This document shows positions 1 to 12,974 of a DNA stretch of 64,000 nucleotides, one piece after another; positions within the stretch are counted from its first letter, which is position 1; every line of letters begins with the position of its first letter. The notes under the pieces were generated by a model. The model was not told the DNA's origin and ran no database searches. It saw only the letters and a program-made list of their open reading frames with translations. The position numbers and the translations under genes were made by a program. The DNA comes from Tubiluchus corallicola (Eukaryota > Priapulida > Priapulimorpha > Priapulimorphida > Tubiluchidae): the NCBI GenBank assembly GCA_030141605.1, contig JAQGDQ010000024.1:635501-699500 (forward strand), in the 5' to 3' direction.

Positions 1-346
1 ATAAAAGTAGTTGTTCAGGGACCGTGCCTAAATCTCCCTAAATAATCGAAGATTACAAGAAGGCTTGATAAATATAAAAAAGTCACAATAACCGTGATAA
101 CAAAATAAGTAGCAAATATTGCGTAGGTGTGTTCGAAAATAAAGGCAATACTTAGGATTTGAAATGCTTACTTATATCAGCAATTCAACTTAAACTTAGT
201 CCAGTCCTGGACCTTTAAGTCTGAGTCCAAGTCCTTAGCATTTGTATCTGAATAGCATGTGACTCAGTGAATAGTTGCAGTGAAGACTAGTTACATATTA
301 CAAAGGTTTAAAAACAATGCTTTACACTTTTGTTTTCAACCTGTAG
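1..346 (+). other. 3' end of an intron of the diflavin reductase gene
   Basis: The sequence ends in a pyrimidine-rich stretch and an AG at 345-346, just before the first recognisable reductase codons. The open frame runs a little further back but loses all family similarity, so it is read as intron. Nothing else is recognisable here. Confidence 0.6.
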
Positions 347-3313
347 GTCGTGTAAATGCTGCTGGCATCACGATACCCGATTCCCATGCTCCGCCATTTA
401 TCATGGTAGGCCTGGGAACTGGGCTAGCACCATTCAGAGCTTTCATTCAAGATCGAGAGGTGGCACGTATGCGAGGCGAAACTACAGGTATGTTTGTAAC
501 TTACTATCTTAATGTACAGAATACCGCTTGAAATAATAAGTACAGACTACTGATTTTATTGTTAGTTATTTATGTACAAATAGTACTTATTGCAGTGGCA
601 GGTCATATGAAAGGTTCACACCATGTTTATTATGTTCTGTAAACCAAAATTCTGCAAACTACTTTACCTACTCTTACAAAGATAACCTGACCTGTTTTTG
701 TTTTTCATCTGTGAAGACTTTTCTATGAAAGTCGAGAATTTAATGTAATAGATAAAAAATAAGCTAGAGATCATCTGCAATGGCTTTTATTGAGACCATA
801 AAGTCGGTTCGTTGGCTCGTCTTACTGCCATAGCGATAATGAGTTAGATTCCGATCACGCCACAACTGCCATATTTAATTAAGCCTTGCTATTGAATGCT
901 GGATTATTTTCCTGAAGTGTGCCAAATTGTGTTAAGCAAGGTGGGACTGGAACATAGACGCTGAAATGATAGCAGTGTCTTAGCCATGTTTGCTCTTTCC
1001 TGAACAACGTAAAAAACCACAATAAGTGCAACAAATGTAAGTGCTTAGGAGTACTGGTTATCTATCCATTCACTGATCACTCCGATATATTTCACCTCAT
1101 AGTATTTGCATGTAATCTGTACTATGAAATTTGTACTATGTAATCTGTACTATGAGTAGAAGTATTTCAGCTATTGCATTATATACATTCAGTTGAAGAA
1201 TGCAAGAGGTTGGCTCAAATCAGAAAAAAAGAGTTAGTGTAGCTTCATTGAAATGGTTGATCTTGCTTAACACTTAGGAGAGTTCTGGACCTTTTCAGAT
1301 ATTTAGACAAATTTTGTATCAAGTCTATCACTATACCCTACTGCCTTAAGCTTCAGCGAAACTTCACTTTGTAGGCTGATATAGTCTTTATATAACCACC
1401 TAAGCATATTTTTTTGTGAACATGTGGCAGTTTCACATAAAAAAGGATGTTAAAGTTAGCACTAAAAAGGCTTTTCCAGCAGGTTTAAATTCTATAGTGA
1501 ATATTTATGTGCTAATTGATAATGTGAAGTACTGCTCAAAAACATTTTTTTTAAATATGCTTCAAAAGGGTACATAACTTCAGTAACACACGAATATTTT
1601 GATCATTATTTTGTTGAGCAAACATGACAGTGGTAGTGTAAATTAAAATAATTATTCTAAATTATGACCAACAAAAAAAAGCTGACGTTAATTACCTTAG
1701 ATTTGGTGTTGCTTAATGTGTACTGAGTACTGAGATAGAGTAGTGAGATAGATCGAGTACTGAGATAGTTAAGTACATGAGCAGTGCAGTGTTACGTAAA
1801 TGAATATAATAGTTAGTGGTTTTATCTAGATCTCTTTGTTGTACTGTAGGTTATTTAAAATTTTTATAGACCAGCCGTTCTGCCAATTCTAGCATCATGA
1901 ATGAGTGTAATTGGTGCGATTTTATAATGCTATTTTAATTTGAATTTATTGTACTGGAGATATTTTCATCGAAATTTTGATTTTTGTACAACAGAAATTA
2001 AATTTGTGTTTCATTTCAACGAGATTTTATTACGTAGGCGAAATGGCACTGTTCTTCGGAGCTCGACATAAACGAACGGATTACACTTATGGCGATGAAT
2101 TAGAGGCGTACCATTCTGGAGGTATTTTCTGCTAAAATATGTAATAACAGATCATGTAGTTTGTTAATATTGTATATTTGGGATTATCTGTTAGATCAGT
2201 GGTTCCCAACCCTTTGTTGACGGTTACCCCTTTCCAGAACCCTGCAGTGTTATACTATTAAACATCTTTATCGCTCGCATTTATTAAAGTTAACTTACTA
2301 GTCAAATATTGAACAATAAGTAATTGTTTCGTTAATTCATTAATGTTGCGCCTGTTTGTTAGCGACCAGTATTGCAATGCAATAGGTATCCAAGGAGATC
2401 CGATGTAAAATGAATAGCGACACACTTTTTGCTGGTGTACACTGTACACAAATGTATTATGGAACAATGCGCATTTTCATTTTCCCAGAAAATCAAGCAC
2501 TGGCATACTGCATTTACAGCGGGAAAATCCAGTTTCACTTTCCAGAACAAAATGATATGATGAGAAACTGAAGAAGCAAGACCTACTTACATACATGAAA
2601 ACAGCATTTTTTAAAAATAGTTTTTGGACTACCCTGCAACCCCACGGAAAGTGCTTCACAGTATCAAAGTTGGGAACCCATTTGTTAGATGATAAAGAGC
2701 ATGTTGAAAGAAACACAAGCCAGTAGAGGCTTTTAGAGTAATACTATTAATTGATGTAAGGTGTTTGAGGTACATCTTCATATTACACACAAATGTTGTA
2801 TTTCTGCAGGTAAAGGTATCCTGACTATTTTATCGAATGCGTTCTCGCGTGACCAGGCACACAAGATCTATGTGCAAAATCGAATAGCGGAGCATCCAGA
2901 AGTCGTGTATGATTACCTGGTCAAAAAGAAAGGTTACTTCTACCTCTGTGGTCCCGCAGGTATGTGTGTATCAGTTTTGAAATTTGATTCCTGTTTTTGT
3001 TCTCACTCTAGATATTTTTTGAAAAATATAACAATAAACGTTTTCAAAAAAAATTTTGATTCAATCGATCAGACCTTGTAATTGGAATAATTCCCAGAAT
3101 AAGTGTATCTTGGTAAATTGTTTTTATACCTTTGTTACTGAAGTGTTCTTTGGTCTTATACGTTCATTATGCATTGCAGGTAATGTACCACCAGCTGTAA
3201 GAAATGCAGTCATTAAAGCATTTGTTGACATCGGTGGACATAAGCAAGAGGAGGCAGAGCAAATGGTCACAGATATGCAGATAGAAGGGCGCTACAATGT
3301 GGAAGCATGGTAG
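347..3313 (+). CDS. C-terminal exons of a diflavin reductase (sulfite reductase flavoprotein / PNO-type), 5' partial
   Basis: Four exons join in frame: 347-487, 2038-2121, 2810-2959 and 3180-3313 (stop TAG). All junctions are GT-AG with the same phase (one base carried over). The product is the NADPH-binding module of a FAD/FMN reductase, which passes electrons from NADPH through FAD to FMN. Exon 1 has GLGTGLAPFRAF (pyrophosphate-binding loop). Exon 2 has LFFGARHKRTDYTYGDELEAY. Exon 3 has FSRDQ and ends in YFYLCGPAG, with the conserved Cys near the nicotinamide. Exon 4 ends GRYNVEAW, placing the usual C-terminal aromatic residue that shields FAD. CGPxxxVP and the bare terminal Trp resemble fungal MET10 and the reductase half of pyruvate:NADP+ oxidoreductase more than cytochrome P450 reductase (CGDA, ending WS) or methionine synthase reductase. 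Which of the two it is depends on the upstream exons, outside the window. Family confidence is high; subfamily is inference. Confidence 0.85.
2197..2682. mobile_element. non-autonomous hAT-type DNA transposon (MITE-like)
   Basis: The left end is CAGTGGTTCCCAACC. The right end, read on the other strand, is GGGTTCCCAAC, giving an imperfect terminal inverted repeat of the hAT/Charlie type. The insertion is flanked by an exact 8-bp direct repeat, TGTTAGAT, at 2189-2196 and 2683-2690, the target duplication length expected for hAT. No transposase can be read in the 486 bp. It makes up most of the 688-bp reductase intron. Confidence 0.8.
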
Positions 3314-4850
3314 AAAGTTCAGAGGCCTGTTACGGGATAGTGGGTTTACAGTAGTGAATGTTAATGTTCTGTGAGTCTTGGCTGATTTTGTTCATTTCAA
3401 TGCAACTGATTTGTTATTTTTTAGCGTAGAGAATAATTCATTTTAATCCTATAAAAGTCTGTGTATAGCCTTTTGTTTATAAAATGTACTAAGCTCTGAT
3501 GCGAAAGCTGGATCTTTCAAATGACTAGCACTTAATATGTGTTGGTAAGCCTGTTGAAACTCTTTAAACTTCATGTACCTGGTTAATGTAGTATATTTTA
3601 AAATTTAAAAAAGTAGTTTTGCTATATGATGAAGTATGAGTTGAGTACTGTAGCCGGAATGCATCAGAATAACTAACAGCCATGTTGTGATTGTCTCATC
3701 GAAAATTTAGCTGTGGCCTACATTGTATATCATTCTTATGTGAAGGTGTATTGATCAACCTACTCAAAATTTAAACGTGACCTATTGTTTTGATATCCTT
3801 TCTTTCAACTGAAAAATAACCTCTTGGTCTATAGATGTAACAATCCTACAGCGTTTGTCTGTAAGCCATCTTGCTTACAAAATTTAAGATGTATTTTAAG
3901 TTCTTGGCCTTCATTTATTTTATGTGTTCAGTGGATTAACTTTAAAACTTCTGTAACTTATCGTTAAGAGCTTCAAATCTATAGTTTTATTTATACTCTA
4001 GTAGTAGTACTGTAATCTGATTTTCAATGTTTAGAAAAAGTTCCAGTAGGTCATATGTTGACTGCTGTTGGTTTTTTGTTTTTATCGCTAGGAAAAACGT
4101 TTGTATTATAGTGACTAATATTATTACTGGCAGCAAAGGTCACTGGGTGGTACAATGATGTGGTGTACATTTTGGTAATAGGCAAGTTTGGTGTATTTAG
4201 TATTATACATTAGATTTGGGCTTTCGTTCTATGGTGTAGACTGTTGGCCAGTTGTCATAGTAGTGCCATTTATGCTGTAGATAATGTATGCATTTGAACA
4301 TGGTTTATATCTATACCTGTGTTTTAAACTAAAATTGGATGGTATTTTGGACTGTTGTTATGCGAATTATTTTGTATTTGATTGTTGTAAATTAATTGAT
4401 TACCTTTACTAAAAATCCTGAGCTAGTGTGGTAAATTTCAGAGCTTCTTATTTCTAAAGTTTCCAGTATTAGGATTATTAGCGGTCACTGTTATGATGTT
4501 TAAGCAGTTGTTTCTCATGTGCTCATCCAATCGTGGGTTTTTATTCAAGCAAAAGCCATGAATGAATGTTGCTTTTGGAACACTTTTCAGCTTTCTCCAG
4601 TTTTCACAATACCACTTGAATTGTAATTACATATATTCTCTATCAATTATTTAACTAGACAGTTTTGTGCCCTTTGTTGCAGCCACTAAAGTGATGCATT
4701 TTGCCTAAAAAAAAAAAAAAAACTCTGTTGAATCTATACCAAATAACTTGTTGTTAATGCGTATGTGCAATTTGATTACCTATAATTATCTAATTTATTT
4801 TATGTCGCAAATAAATCTTTTATTGTGTAAACCTGATTTAATAAATGAAA
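3314..4850 (+). other. 3' UTR of the diflavin reductase gene
   Basis: This is AT-rich non-coding sequence directly after the stop. It contains an A-run near 4708-4723 and two canonical AATAAA signals near its end. No other gene is visible. The extent is inferred from the polyadenylation signals. Confidence 0.5.
4810..4815 (+). terminator. polyadenylation signal AATAAA (reductase gene)
   Basis: Canonical hexamer about 1.5 kb after the reductase stop. A second copy lies at 4840-4845. Either could define the 3' end of the transcript. Confidence 0.45.
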
Positions 4851-6768
4851 TTTGATAATGAGTTTGAAGAATTTTACTTTATTCACTACGAAGACGACTT
4901 TGGTGTTATCATCAAATGGCCTATATGAACATTATTTTTTAAACTCACAGAAGTTAATGGCACTCTGAGAGTGGAATTCACTCACTCTCACTCTCCCTCA
5001 CTGTGACTGTCGTTTCAGTGATGCAGCGGGACTGCTACGTAGTACTGTAAGAATAACATGGAGCCACAGCTAAAAGAAAAATTAATTTGGATGAGTGTTG
5101 GAAGTGTTGTGTTGTACATACACAATGCCATCTGTTTTTTTTTTGCAAAATCTACCATTTAGTATTGGCAAATAAATAATTTGTAGCTGGTTTCAGCAGC
5201 TGGAAGAGTAATAAACATTGACACTAAACTCTTATAAAATTGATTTGTGAAAACTCAGATAACATTAATTTCGTTTTACTTCCATTAAAAGATAACTGAT
5301 TAACACTCAGCCACTGATGAACTGTCAAAACTGTGCTCGATCAAGTTTATCCTGTTTAACGATTTTGCATGATGATGTTGATGATGATGACGATGACGAC
5401 GACGATGATGATAACCGAATCGTTCGCCACCGCACTGTTGATTTAACTACTTATTTTTGCTAGATAAGTGTACAAGTTTGAAGTGATCAGCAATTAATTC
5501 AGTGGAAATCACAAATATCATTACCAATATTGAAGCCATACGAAATTCAAATGAATTTTAGAAAAGTCTGGGCGTTGTAAGTCTAAAATACTGCGTGGAC
5601 CACGCACGTCTTTGCCTGCCAACTTGCCCCCCCCCCCATACCGTCCACACAGACAAAGAGGAACGCTCAAGTAGTAACGATGACCAGTAAATATTTCCTA
5701 ACACAAAAGTAAAAGTGTTTATTTTGCTAATCACTTTGTAATTAAAGGAGCATGCTGATGCTGTTATTAATTGCTGAATGCCGTGAAGTAAACATGAAGG
5801 CCTAAATGAATTCTACAACCTTGGTTGAATCCTACAGTTTGTTAAAAACTTCAAATCATTAGAAGTGTGGCTTCTTTGCTAACTGCGGCCTTGAAACAAT
5901 AAAATGCGATGCAACATGATGAAGCCTTCACACAAAGCAAAGAGTGAGGATAATAACAGCACTCTACCGTAATCTGTCCACCAATGAAAAGTTTAATATC
6001 GCAATCACGGTTGATCACATTTTAGTTTGCTTGGATCCTGTTTCAATTAAGTTGCAGACGAATCAATAAAGCTGCAGTGCAAAATGATACGTCTTACCAC
6101 AATTTTACCAGTGCATTCGAAAATGCAACAATTTTGGGGCTTAAATAATGTCTTTGATTCACTGCTGTATCATTTTCCAAGAGTTTAAAAAAAATAAGAC
6201 TAAACAAAAAACAGCATTTTGTAACTAGTCTTAGTGTGCAGGCTTATTAAATCAGTTACATGCATATATTAGCAGCCTAGAAGACCTGTTTGATTTCAAT
6301 TAACGAAAGAGGTTTAACGGCTGATTCTCTATAGAAAACATCAGTTTTGACAGGGACAATTTTTACAAACATGTATAAGTCTTATCTTGCTTTCGCACAC
6401 CAAAATGTATAAATGCCTTTGAATTTACTGGGGCATCGATATAGTTTTGGTATGTTCTGTACATATTTTGCCTCCACTAAGCTTATCAATAATTAAAAAG
6501 GCTGTGACATGACATTATCGAAATTACATGTAGGTTAACTTTGCTTGTAACCAAGCAACACGCGGTGACAAGGAAAACAGTAAAATACACATTGGCGACA
6601 GGTAGCTAATTGCCAGAAGATGAAAAGTGAACGGGAACAACCTGGTTAATTATAACAGAACGAACGATCGAGTGGTATATTGAAACAAGCTGTCGATAGT
6701 GCAAATACTTAAACTATGTAACCGTAAACAAATGTAGTTATCAACAGCTGTTTGTTTGCTTGCGGAAG
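4851..6768. other. intergenic region between reductase and arrestin genes
   Basis: No coding region is recognisable. It holds an imperfect GAT/GAC microsatellite at about 5368-5412 and a run of C near 5627-5637. The promoter and 5' UTR of the downstream arrestin gene must lie in its last part, but no clear TATA box or initiator stands out. Confidence 0.5.
5368..5412. repeat. imperfect (GAT/GAC)n microsatellite
   Basis: Trinucleotide run of GATGAT and GACGAC units with few interruptions. Confidence 0.8.
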
Positions 6769-9700
6769 ATGTCAACTCCGCGCCAGTTCTCAATCCAGTT
6801 CACCGGCACGGCGGACAAGATTCCTATTTTTGAACCCGGACAAACGGTCAACGGTGACGTATTTGTCGAATGGGAAGAAAGCACTAACGTTAGAGGTATA
6901 CCATAGCTAAACAACGCATCATTTTTAAGTTTTAGTGTGTTCCATCGTTCGGATTTCTTTCATGCATATTTCATAAATATTGTTTGTGGTTGTGTGATAA
7001 TTATCAGTCACTGCCGTATCTTTAATGGCACGAACACTAGTATCCTAAACCTTGATAATTTACCAATTACTCAGCATATCAATTTTATACTTGTACCCTT
7101 TACACGTTTTATTGTGGTATAGTGCCTATTTTCCGAAAATCCGTAAATTCATCTAACCTTCATCACTATTCACAATACATCTGTATCATTATTCTAGATT
7201 TGCAGTATGTAGCAGTACTTAGAAGCCGGCACTCCTTATATTCACTTGACTAATTCAAGCAACGTGCCTTCTTATAGACATATAAAATGAGAATGCAAAA
7301 ATTAACTATAACACTTCAAAGCGCTTCTAGTTCTATATAAAATAATGTCACCACTCAGTACACGTTATGCATAGTAAATACGTTTAACATAGTCATGCAT
7401 TCGCAATCTACAGTGTCGCCATCTACAAAAACTAAATTTCGGGGCTAATCCGTCTTATATAAATTTAAACCATTAATGCAAAAATGAAAAAGTCGTAATG
7501 AAAAGTTAATCTGGCTAAAAGATTCAGCACTAGCGTTAATTTAAGTGAAAAAAAACCAAAGATTATCTACATGTAATAAAGGTATGTAACAATACATTTA
7601 CATCTGTGTAGGGGCTTTAGCAGAGTAGTTATTTCGTGCCGAAGTCTCTTTTTGCGCAAAAATTCAAAAATAGATATCCCAGATCTATGATGAAATAATT
7701 ACTGACGTCATCCAGCAGAAAATCTATTTAATGGTGCTATATAGGTTATATATACCTTCGCGCTGCCTCTGTGAGATGAGTCCAAAAGAAATGTAGGTGA
7801 AAATGCGTGATATGATATTATTATCATGTAGATATAAGTGTATATGTAATTATGTTATGTTGCGTAATTTTGTTATATAATTATGTACTGTAGATAAATG
7901 CCACTAGAATTCCAGAAGTTTACAACTTCGGTTCACAGAACACTTTCCGAAACTGTTACGAATAGGATAGTTGGACAAAAGTTATTTTAACCAAGGCTCT
8001 TTCTTTGTGCTACTAACACAATTTACCTTTATCTAACATGTAATATGTAAGCTGCATTGAATGTTGTCGCGGCAGGTTATTCCCACTATTCAAAATTTTA
8101 TGTACCATTGAACCTAAATCAAATTAAAACTATAAAATTAGAATCAATATGGTATTTCGCTTTGCGTTAAGTATAACGATAAAGTAGAAATATTTTGCTT
8201 TAAAGTAAGTGTTTAAACTCTTTATTTCGTTTCATGAATATTATGAACTCGTGACCGTAAAATCTAAAAAAACTACATGGGCATTCTTCATCATTCAAAA
8301 ACTTCATGGTTGTCGTTACCTTCATCATCTTATCATCGCTTACACTATATGATCAGATCACCATCACCATCATCATCGCTGTTGCTGCCGTTGTCACTGT
8401 CACACAGCCGCTTTTACATAATTATGCTATAACTGCCGCACTTATCGTCATAGATTCGCAGCATGATCGTACCATCCACATCGTCTTACTATGCTGTCCG
8501 ATCATATAAAGTATAGCAAAATTACGTTTATATTTTTTTACCTTTTTACTCAGCAATCCGTCTGCATGCAACAGGGGAAAGTTCGGTAAGATGGTCAGAA
8601 GGCTCTGGAGAACACAAGAAAACGTACTCCAATTCGGAGATCTATTTCGACTTCAACACAGACCTGTTCGGAAAAGGTAGACAGACGCAAAACAAACACG
8701 TTTTCCAAATATCACTATGAAATATTTTTCTAAAATATTATAATGTATCAAATACGTGTATATTTGTGTATGGATATTTAAAGTGTTGTTCACGTTCGCT
8801 GAATAGAAATTAGTTCCTTCCCCTTTTTGAGAGCTGCGATATATTGGCAATGGTAGTGTACATTCGGGTTTCTAACAAGGTTTTTAAAGTTTTGGTTGGT
8901 AGAGGTTTGTTTGGCATTCTTACAAGACTGCATAGAGATAGGCTTATTCAACGCTTCGTAATCTTTATCTATAATAAAAACGAAGACCTGTCAGTGGATT
9001 ATTTATGCACGCCCACATACTGCAGTAAAACATCAAATGTGGTGTACCACCGAAACTAGCACGGTCCCGGGAAACTGCTAGACTTATGTCAATTTAGAGC
9101 ACCGCCCCTCCCTCAATATGGCAGGCATTCGGAATAGTATTTTAGAATATTCTAGTACTACTAGGTATACAGTCGCCGATTCGTTCTTTTCAGGAGTTTT
9201 AGAAGATCCTGAATTCGAATACCGACGTCCTCTCTCTATCCGAATAACGCCAGCCAGTATGCCGGCCAAGATGGCATCCAAAATCAACTAACTTCTAAAT
9301 AAAATTCATTTTAAATCAGATACACCGACAATAATTTTTTTGTTTAACATTTCAGCGGAAAGCGACAGATCGAAAGGCAGCCTAGAAATAGCCGGAGGAG
9401 AACACAACTTTCCATTTTCATTTACGATTCCTATAAACATTCCGCCCACCTACACGGGCGCCCTTGGACAAATATGTTACAAATGCTCAGCAAAGATCGA
9501 ACTGGGTCAGAAAGTCGATCCTAAAAAAGAGGCTTCATTTATTGTAAAGGCGAATGAGTTTCTGGATTTAGAGCACGTACCAGATGCCAAGGTAAAAAAC
9601 GTCTAGCTGAAAAACTTGTGCATCGAACATTTTACTGAACTTACATTTTTGATTTCGTTTTTCATTTTCCCTGTTGTTCAGACTTAATGGTCCATTTATA

Positions 9701-12700
9701 CATAGAGCGGTCATCTCGCAATTTCCTGCTTGATTTGCCGCAAAGGATTTTCGCATGGTACTTTCTCGCGATTCGCCGCTTAAATATAAAGCGGTTTTTA
9801 CATTGTCGCCGCGCTACTTTCTGTAAAGAACGTTGGCTTTAGGTTAAACTTTGGCGTTAAATTTATACATACGAAATCTAGAAAATATAGGCATACATCA
9901 TTAGCATATACCAAGAAAATCCATCTACGGCGAATATCATCACCTCGCCTACAAGAACTCTTCTTTCGCTCAGACAACGTTGCGTACAAAAATTCGCGCT
10001 AATTAAAAAAAATCAGCTGGCGAAATTGCGCCGCCTATGATTTTTCCAGCCAGTTTATCTCATTTTGTATAAACGATGCAATATGAAATAACATAGACTA
10101 ATTGTTAGTGGAAATCCGTGCAGAAAATATATATATCCGTGCCAATAATATAAACGGACCTTTGTTATCTTGATTAGACACCACGGTTCTTCAATAGTTT
10201 TGGGCCTATAAGATTGGTTTGATAGTTTAGGAGCGAGGAAGTAAAAAATTGTAATTACTCAAAAAAGTAGTTTGGTAATGCGCAGCAATTCACCAGCTCA
10301 ATTTAGTGCAGAAAAAGCAAAACTACATAGTCAAAATTCTGAAAGAGAACAATTATTAATAAATATTTCACTAGGAATCCTTATTTATTTTTGTTGTGGA
10401 AATTTTAGCGTCTGTGAATACGTTGTATTAATGAATATGCTGCTTTATTTTAATGTCAGAAAAAACTAAGTTTGGATGAATAATAGGGTTGTAATATCGT
10501 TTTCAGCTTCCTGTCGAAGCAGCCGGTTATTTGCAACTGTGTTGCCTGTTCTGCAAGACTGATCCCATCAAGTGCAAGATAAAGTCTCCACAAATGGGTT
10601 GGCTTCCTGGCCAGTGGCTAACTGTGGAGATAGACGTTGATAACAGAAGTAGCAGACGAATTCGCCTCGTAGAAGCCCAGCTAAAAATGGTAGGTATGTA
10701 CAATCTGTCGCAGGGTGTTTAATGGCAACTGGGACTTTGGTGATAAAATCAATGAAGGTGGCAGTGGAGACAGTTGTGATGGTAGACAGCTACAATGTTA
10801 ATGGTGGTGGTGATCGTGGGACACTAGTGATGACGGCGAAGGTGGTGGTGTGGTAACAACAGTGGTAGTGGTGATGGTGGCACTTTTGGTGTTGATTATC
10901 GTGGTGGTATAGCAATATTGGTGATGGCGGTTATGATGATAATTACGATGATCATAACAGGGATGACGATGACGATGACGACGATAACGATGATATGATA
11001 TGGTTGATATAATACGTTATGGTGTTACATTATTTTTTAGTTTGGATGTTTTAAAACTGTGCAATAGCAACATTTCCAAAAAATGCAACAGTAGCATTTC
11101 CAAAAAATCCGCCAGTAAACCTAAATCAGCAGAATATATATATAATTATAGGAATTATTCTATAAGTTGTAAATATTAACAAAACTGAATAAATGACATT
11201 ACGACTAAAGATAAAGATTCAGCAAAAACGGCGGATGTATAAAAGCCATGTATGCGAATGTTAAAATATACATAATACCGTAAATATGCAATATACTAAT
11301 ACATTAATATTATGTAAACACTAAGTTGGCGCAATCATATTTTGGTTTGCAAGCTAAAATTTAATTAAAATCCGACGATAACAGGTGTATATAAAACGAC
11401 AGAGGTGGTGGTTATGGTGGTTATGATGGTTGTAACGATGTTGATGATCATGACAACAACCATTATTGTCAAAAGTCATTGTTATTATCATTATTACAAG
11501 TGCACCATTAAGTTCCCTATTTAAATGCCCCATCCATTATTGGTCCACCAGAATTAGGCTTACTTGACTTGACCGTTTTCCATTTGTACAGGTGGATACA
11601 TTTCATGCGATTGGGAAGTCGTCTGATCACGCGTCTACCATTGTCTCCAACGCTTTGAGGGAAGGACTAGCAGATAAGCGAAAGTCAGCTCATCACAATG
11701 TTTCGTTGTACATACCAGACAATACAAAACCAAGCGGCCATCTTAGTAGTTGTAAAATTATAGAGAGCAAATACGTTATCCAGGTAATTGGCTGTACAGT
11801 GTTTCACGCGTTTGAAGAACGGTTGTTTTTAGCTTATAGGTCTATACTAGAGCATGGAAAGAGCCATCTATTGGTGAACCATGGATCCCTATGGATTAGC
11901 TGTATATTAAGGGTCTATAATGTGGGAGCCAATTGTGAACCCATGTCCTGTCACTACAGGACATGCAAAAACTAACTACAGCCACTGTATGCGTCAAACT
12001 GGTTACAATTTTCAAGAGATATTTATGTTGTATTAGCAGTATAATTTTTTTATATACATGTACTATGAACTATGAACTAGGTCTATATACCTATAGACTT
12101 TACTGATCAGCTCATTCTACTGGACTACTAGTTTACTGATCTGCAAAAGTAGTCTAGTAGTCGAATAATTGATCTACATTAGACCGATAAGATAACAGGT
12201 AAATATATTAATTGGCTTAAACCTCAGTGTATGTTTTCAATACTAACTTTCTTAAGCTGTAAAAACGCAATTTATACTCTCTGTAGTTGTCGTACAATTT
12301 GTTTACAACTACTGGTGGTGTTGTACTTGCTTACGAAAATGCTATAATCCTCTGTATAGTTGCAATTCGAATGATATAAATTCTCACAATTGCTTGTATT
12401 TTCTTTTTTGTCAATTAGGTTACAGTATCTCCAAGTGGTTTAACTTGGAGTCAACTTACTGCCAGGGCTCCAATTATCATAGGATCTGATGTTCCTGAAC
12501 AAACTATACAAATGGCTTCCAGTATGGTCTCGAAACCATCACGTGAGCAAAACGGTAGTGTGGTGCCTGATAGTCCTCCACCAAGTTACCAACCTGAACC
12601 ACCATTATCTGAACAAAACAATAGGCCTAAATCATCTGGTAAAAAACATCGCGTTTCCACAGAACAACTTCAAAGTCACCCTCATCAACCGATGACAGAA

Positions 12701-12952
12701 GAGGAACCTAGTGTTGCTCAGGTAGAGCAGGATAAACCTGATTATAATGAACAATCGCTTGTTCAGCAAACAAAAAGTCAGGAGTCTCTGCTTGGAAGCA
12801 GTGATTCCCATGAAAATCAAATAAATGCCAAGGAAAGCAATTCTCGGGAAAGTAGCCCTTCTCAAAATAGCCATCCAAAACCAGATGAGGCAATCGATTG
12901 TAACCCGTATGTGCCTACAAGCAGCGAGCCTCAAGATCATGAAGAATTATAA
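6769..12952 (+). CDS. alpha-arrestin (arrestin domain-containing protein, ARRDC2/3/4-like)
   Basis: Six exons join into 464 codons: 6769-6895, 8554-8676, 9356-9591, 10507-10689, 11592-11783 and 12419-12952, all GT-AG. The start ATG is followed by PRQFSIQF. The arrestin_N domain (about residues 8-150) shows PGQTVNGDVFVEW, IRLHATGESSVRW with SGEH, and FPFSFTIP. The arrestin_C domain (about 165-310) starts near KCKIKSP and GQWLTVEIDVDN and closes with PIIIGSDVP. The acidic, Ser/Gln-rich tail has PPSY at about 341-344, a WW-domain ligand. Family knowledge: alpha-arrestins recruit NEDD4-type ubiquitin ligases through PPxY motifs to membrane receptors and transporters, steering them to endosomes. 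Most animal ARRDC proteins have two PPxY sites; only one is seen here. The alpha-arrestin call is firm. The exact vertebrate orthologue is not resolved. Confidence 0.92.
6896..8553 (+). other. intron 1 of the alpha-arrestin gene
   Basis: GT-AG intron of about 1.66 kb, AT-rich. It has a CAT/CAC-type trinucleotide stretch near 8313-8375 and no recognisable gene. Confidence 0.7.
10737..11000. repeat. imperfect (GGT/GAT)n microsatellite in arrestin intron 4
   Basis: Long degenerate run of GGT, GTG, GAT and GAC triplets inside the intron 10690-11591. A second shorter stretch of the same kind lies at about 11402-11455. Confidence 0.75.
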
Positions 12953-12974
12953 TGCATTTTGATCAATCTTTTTA

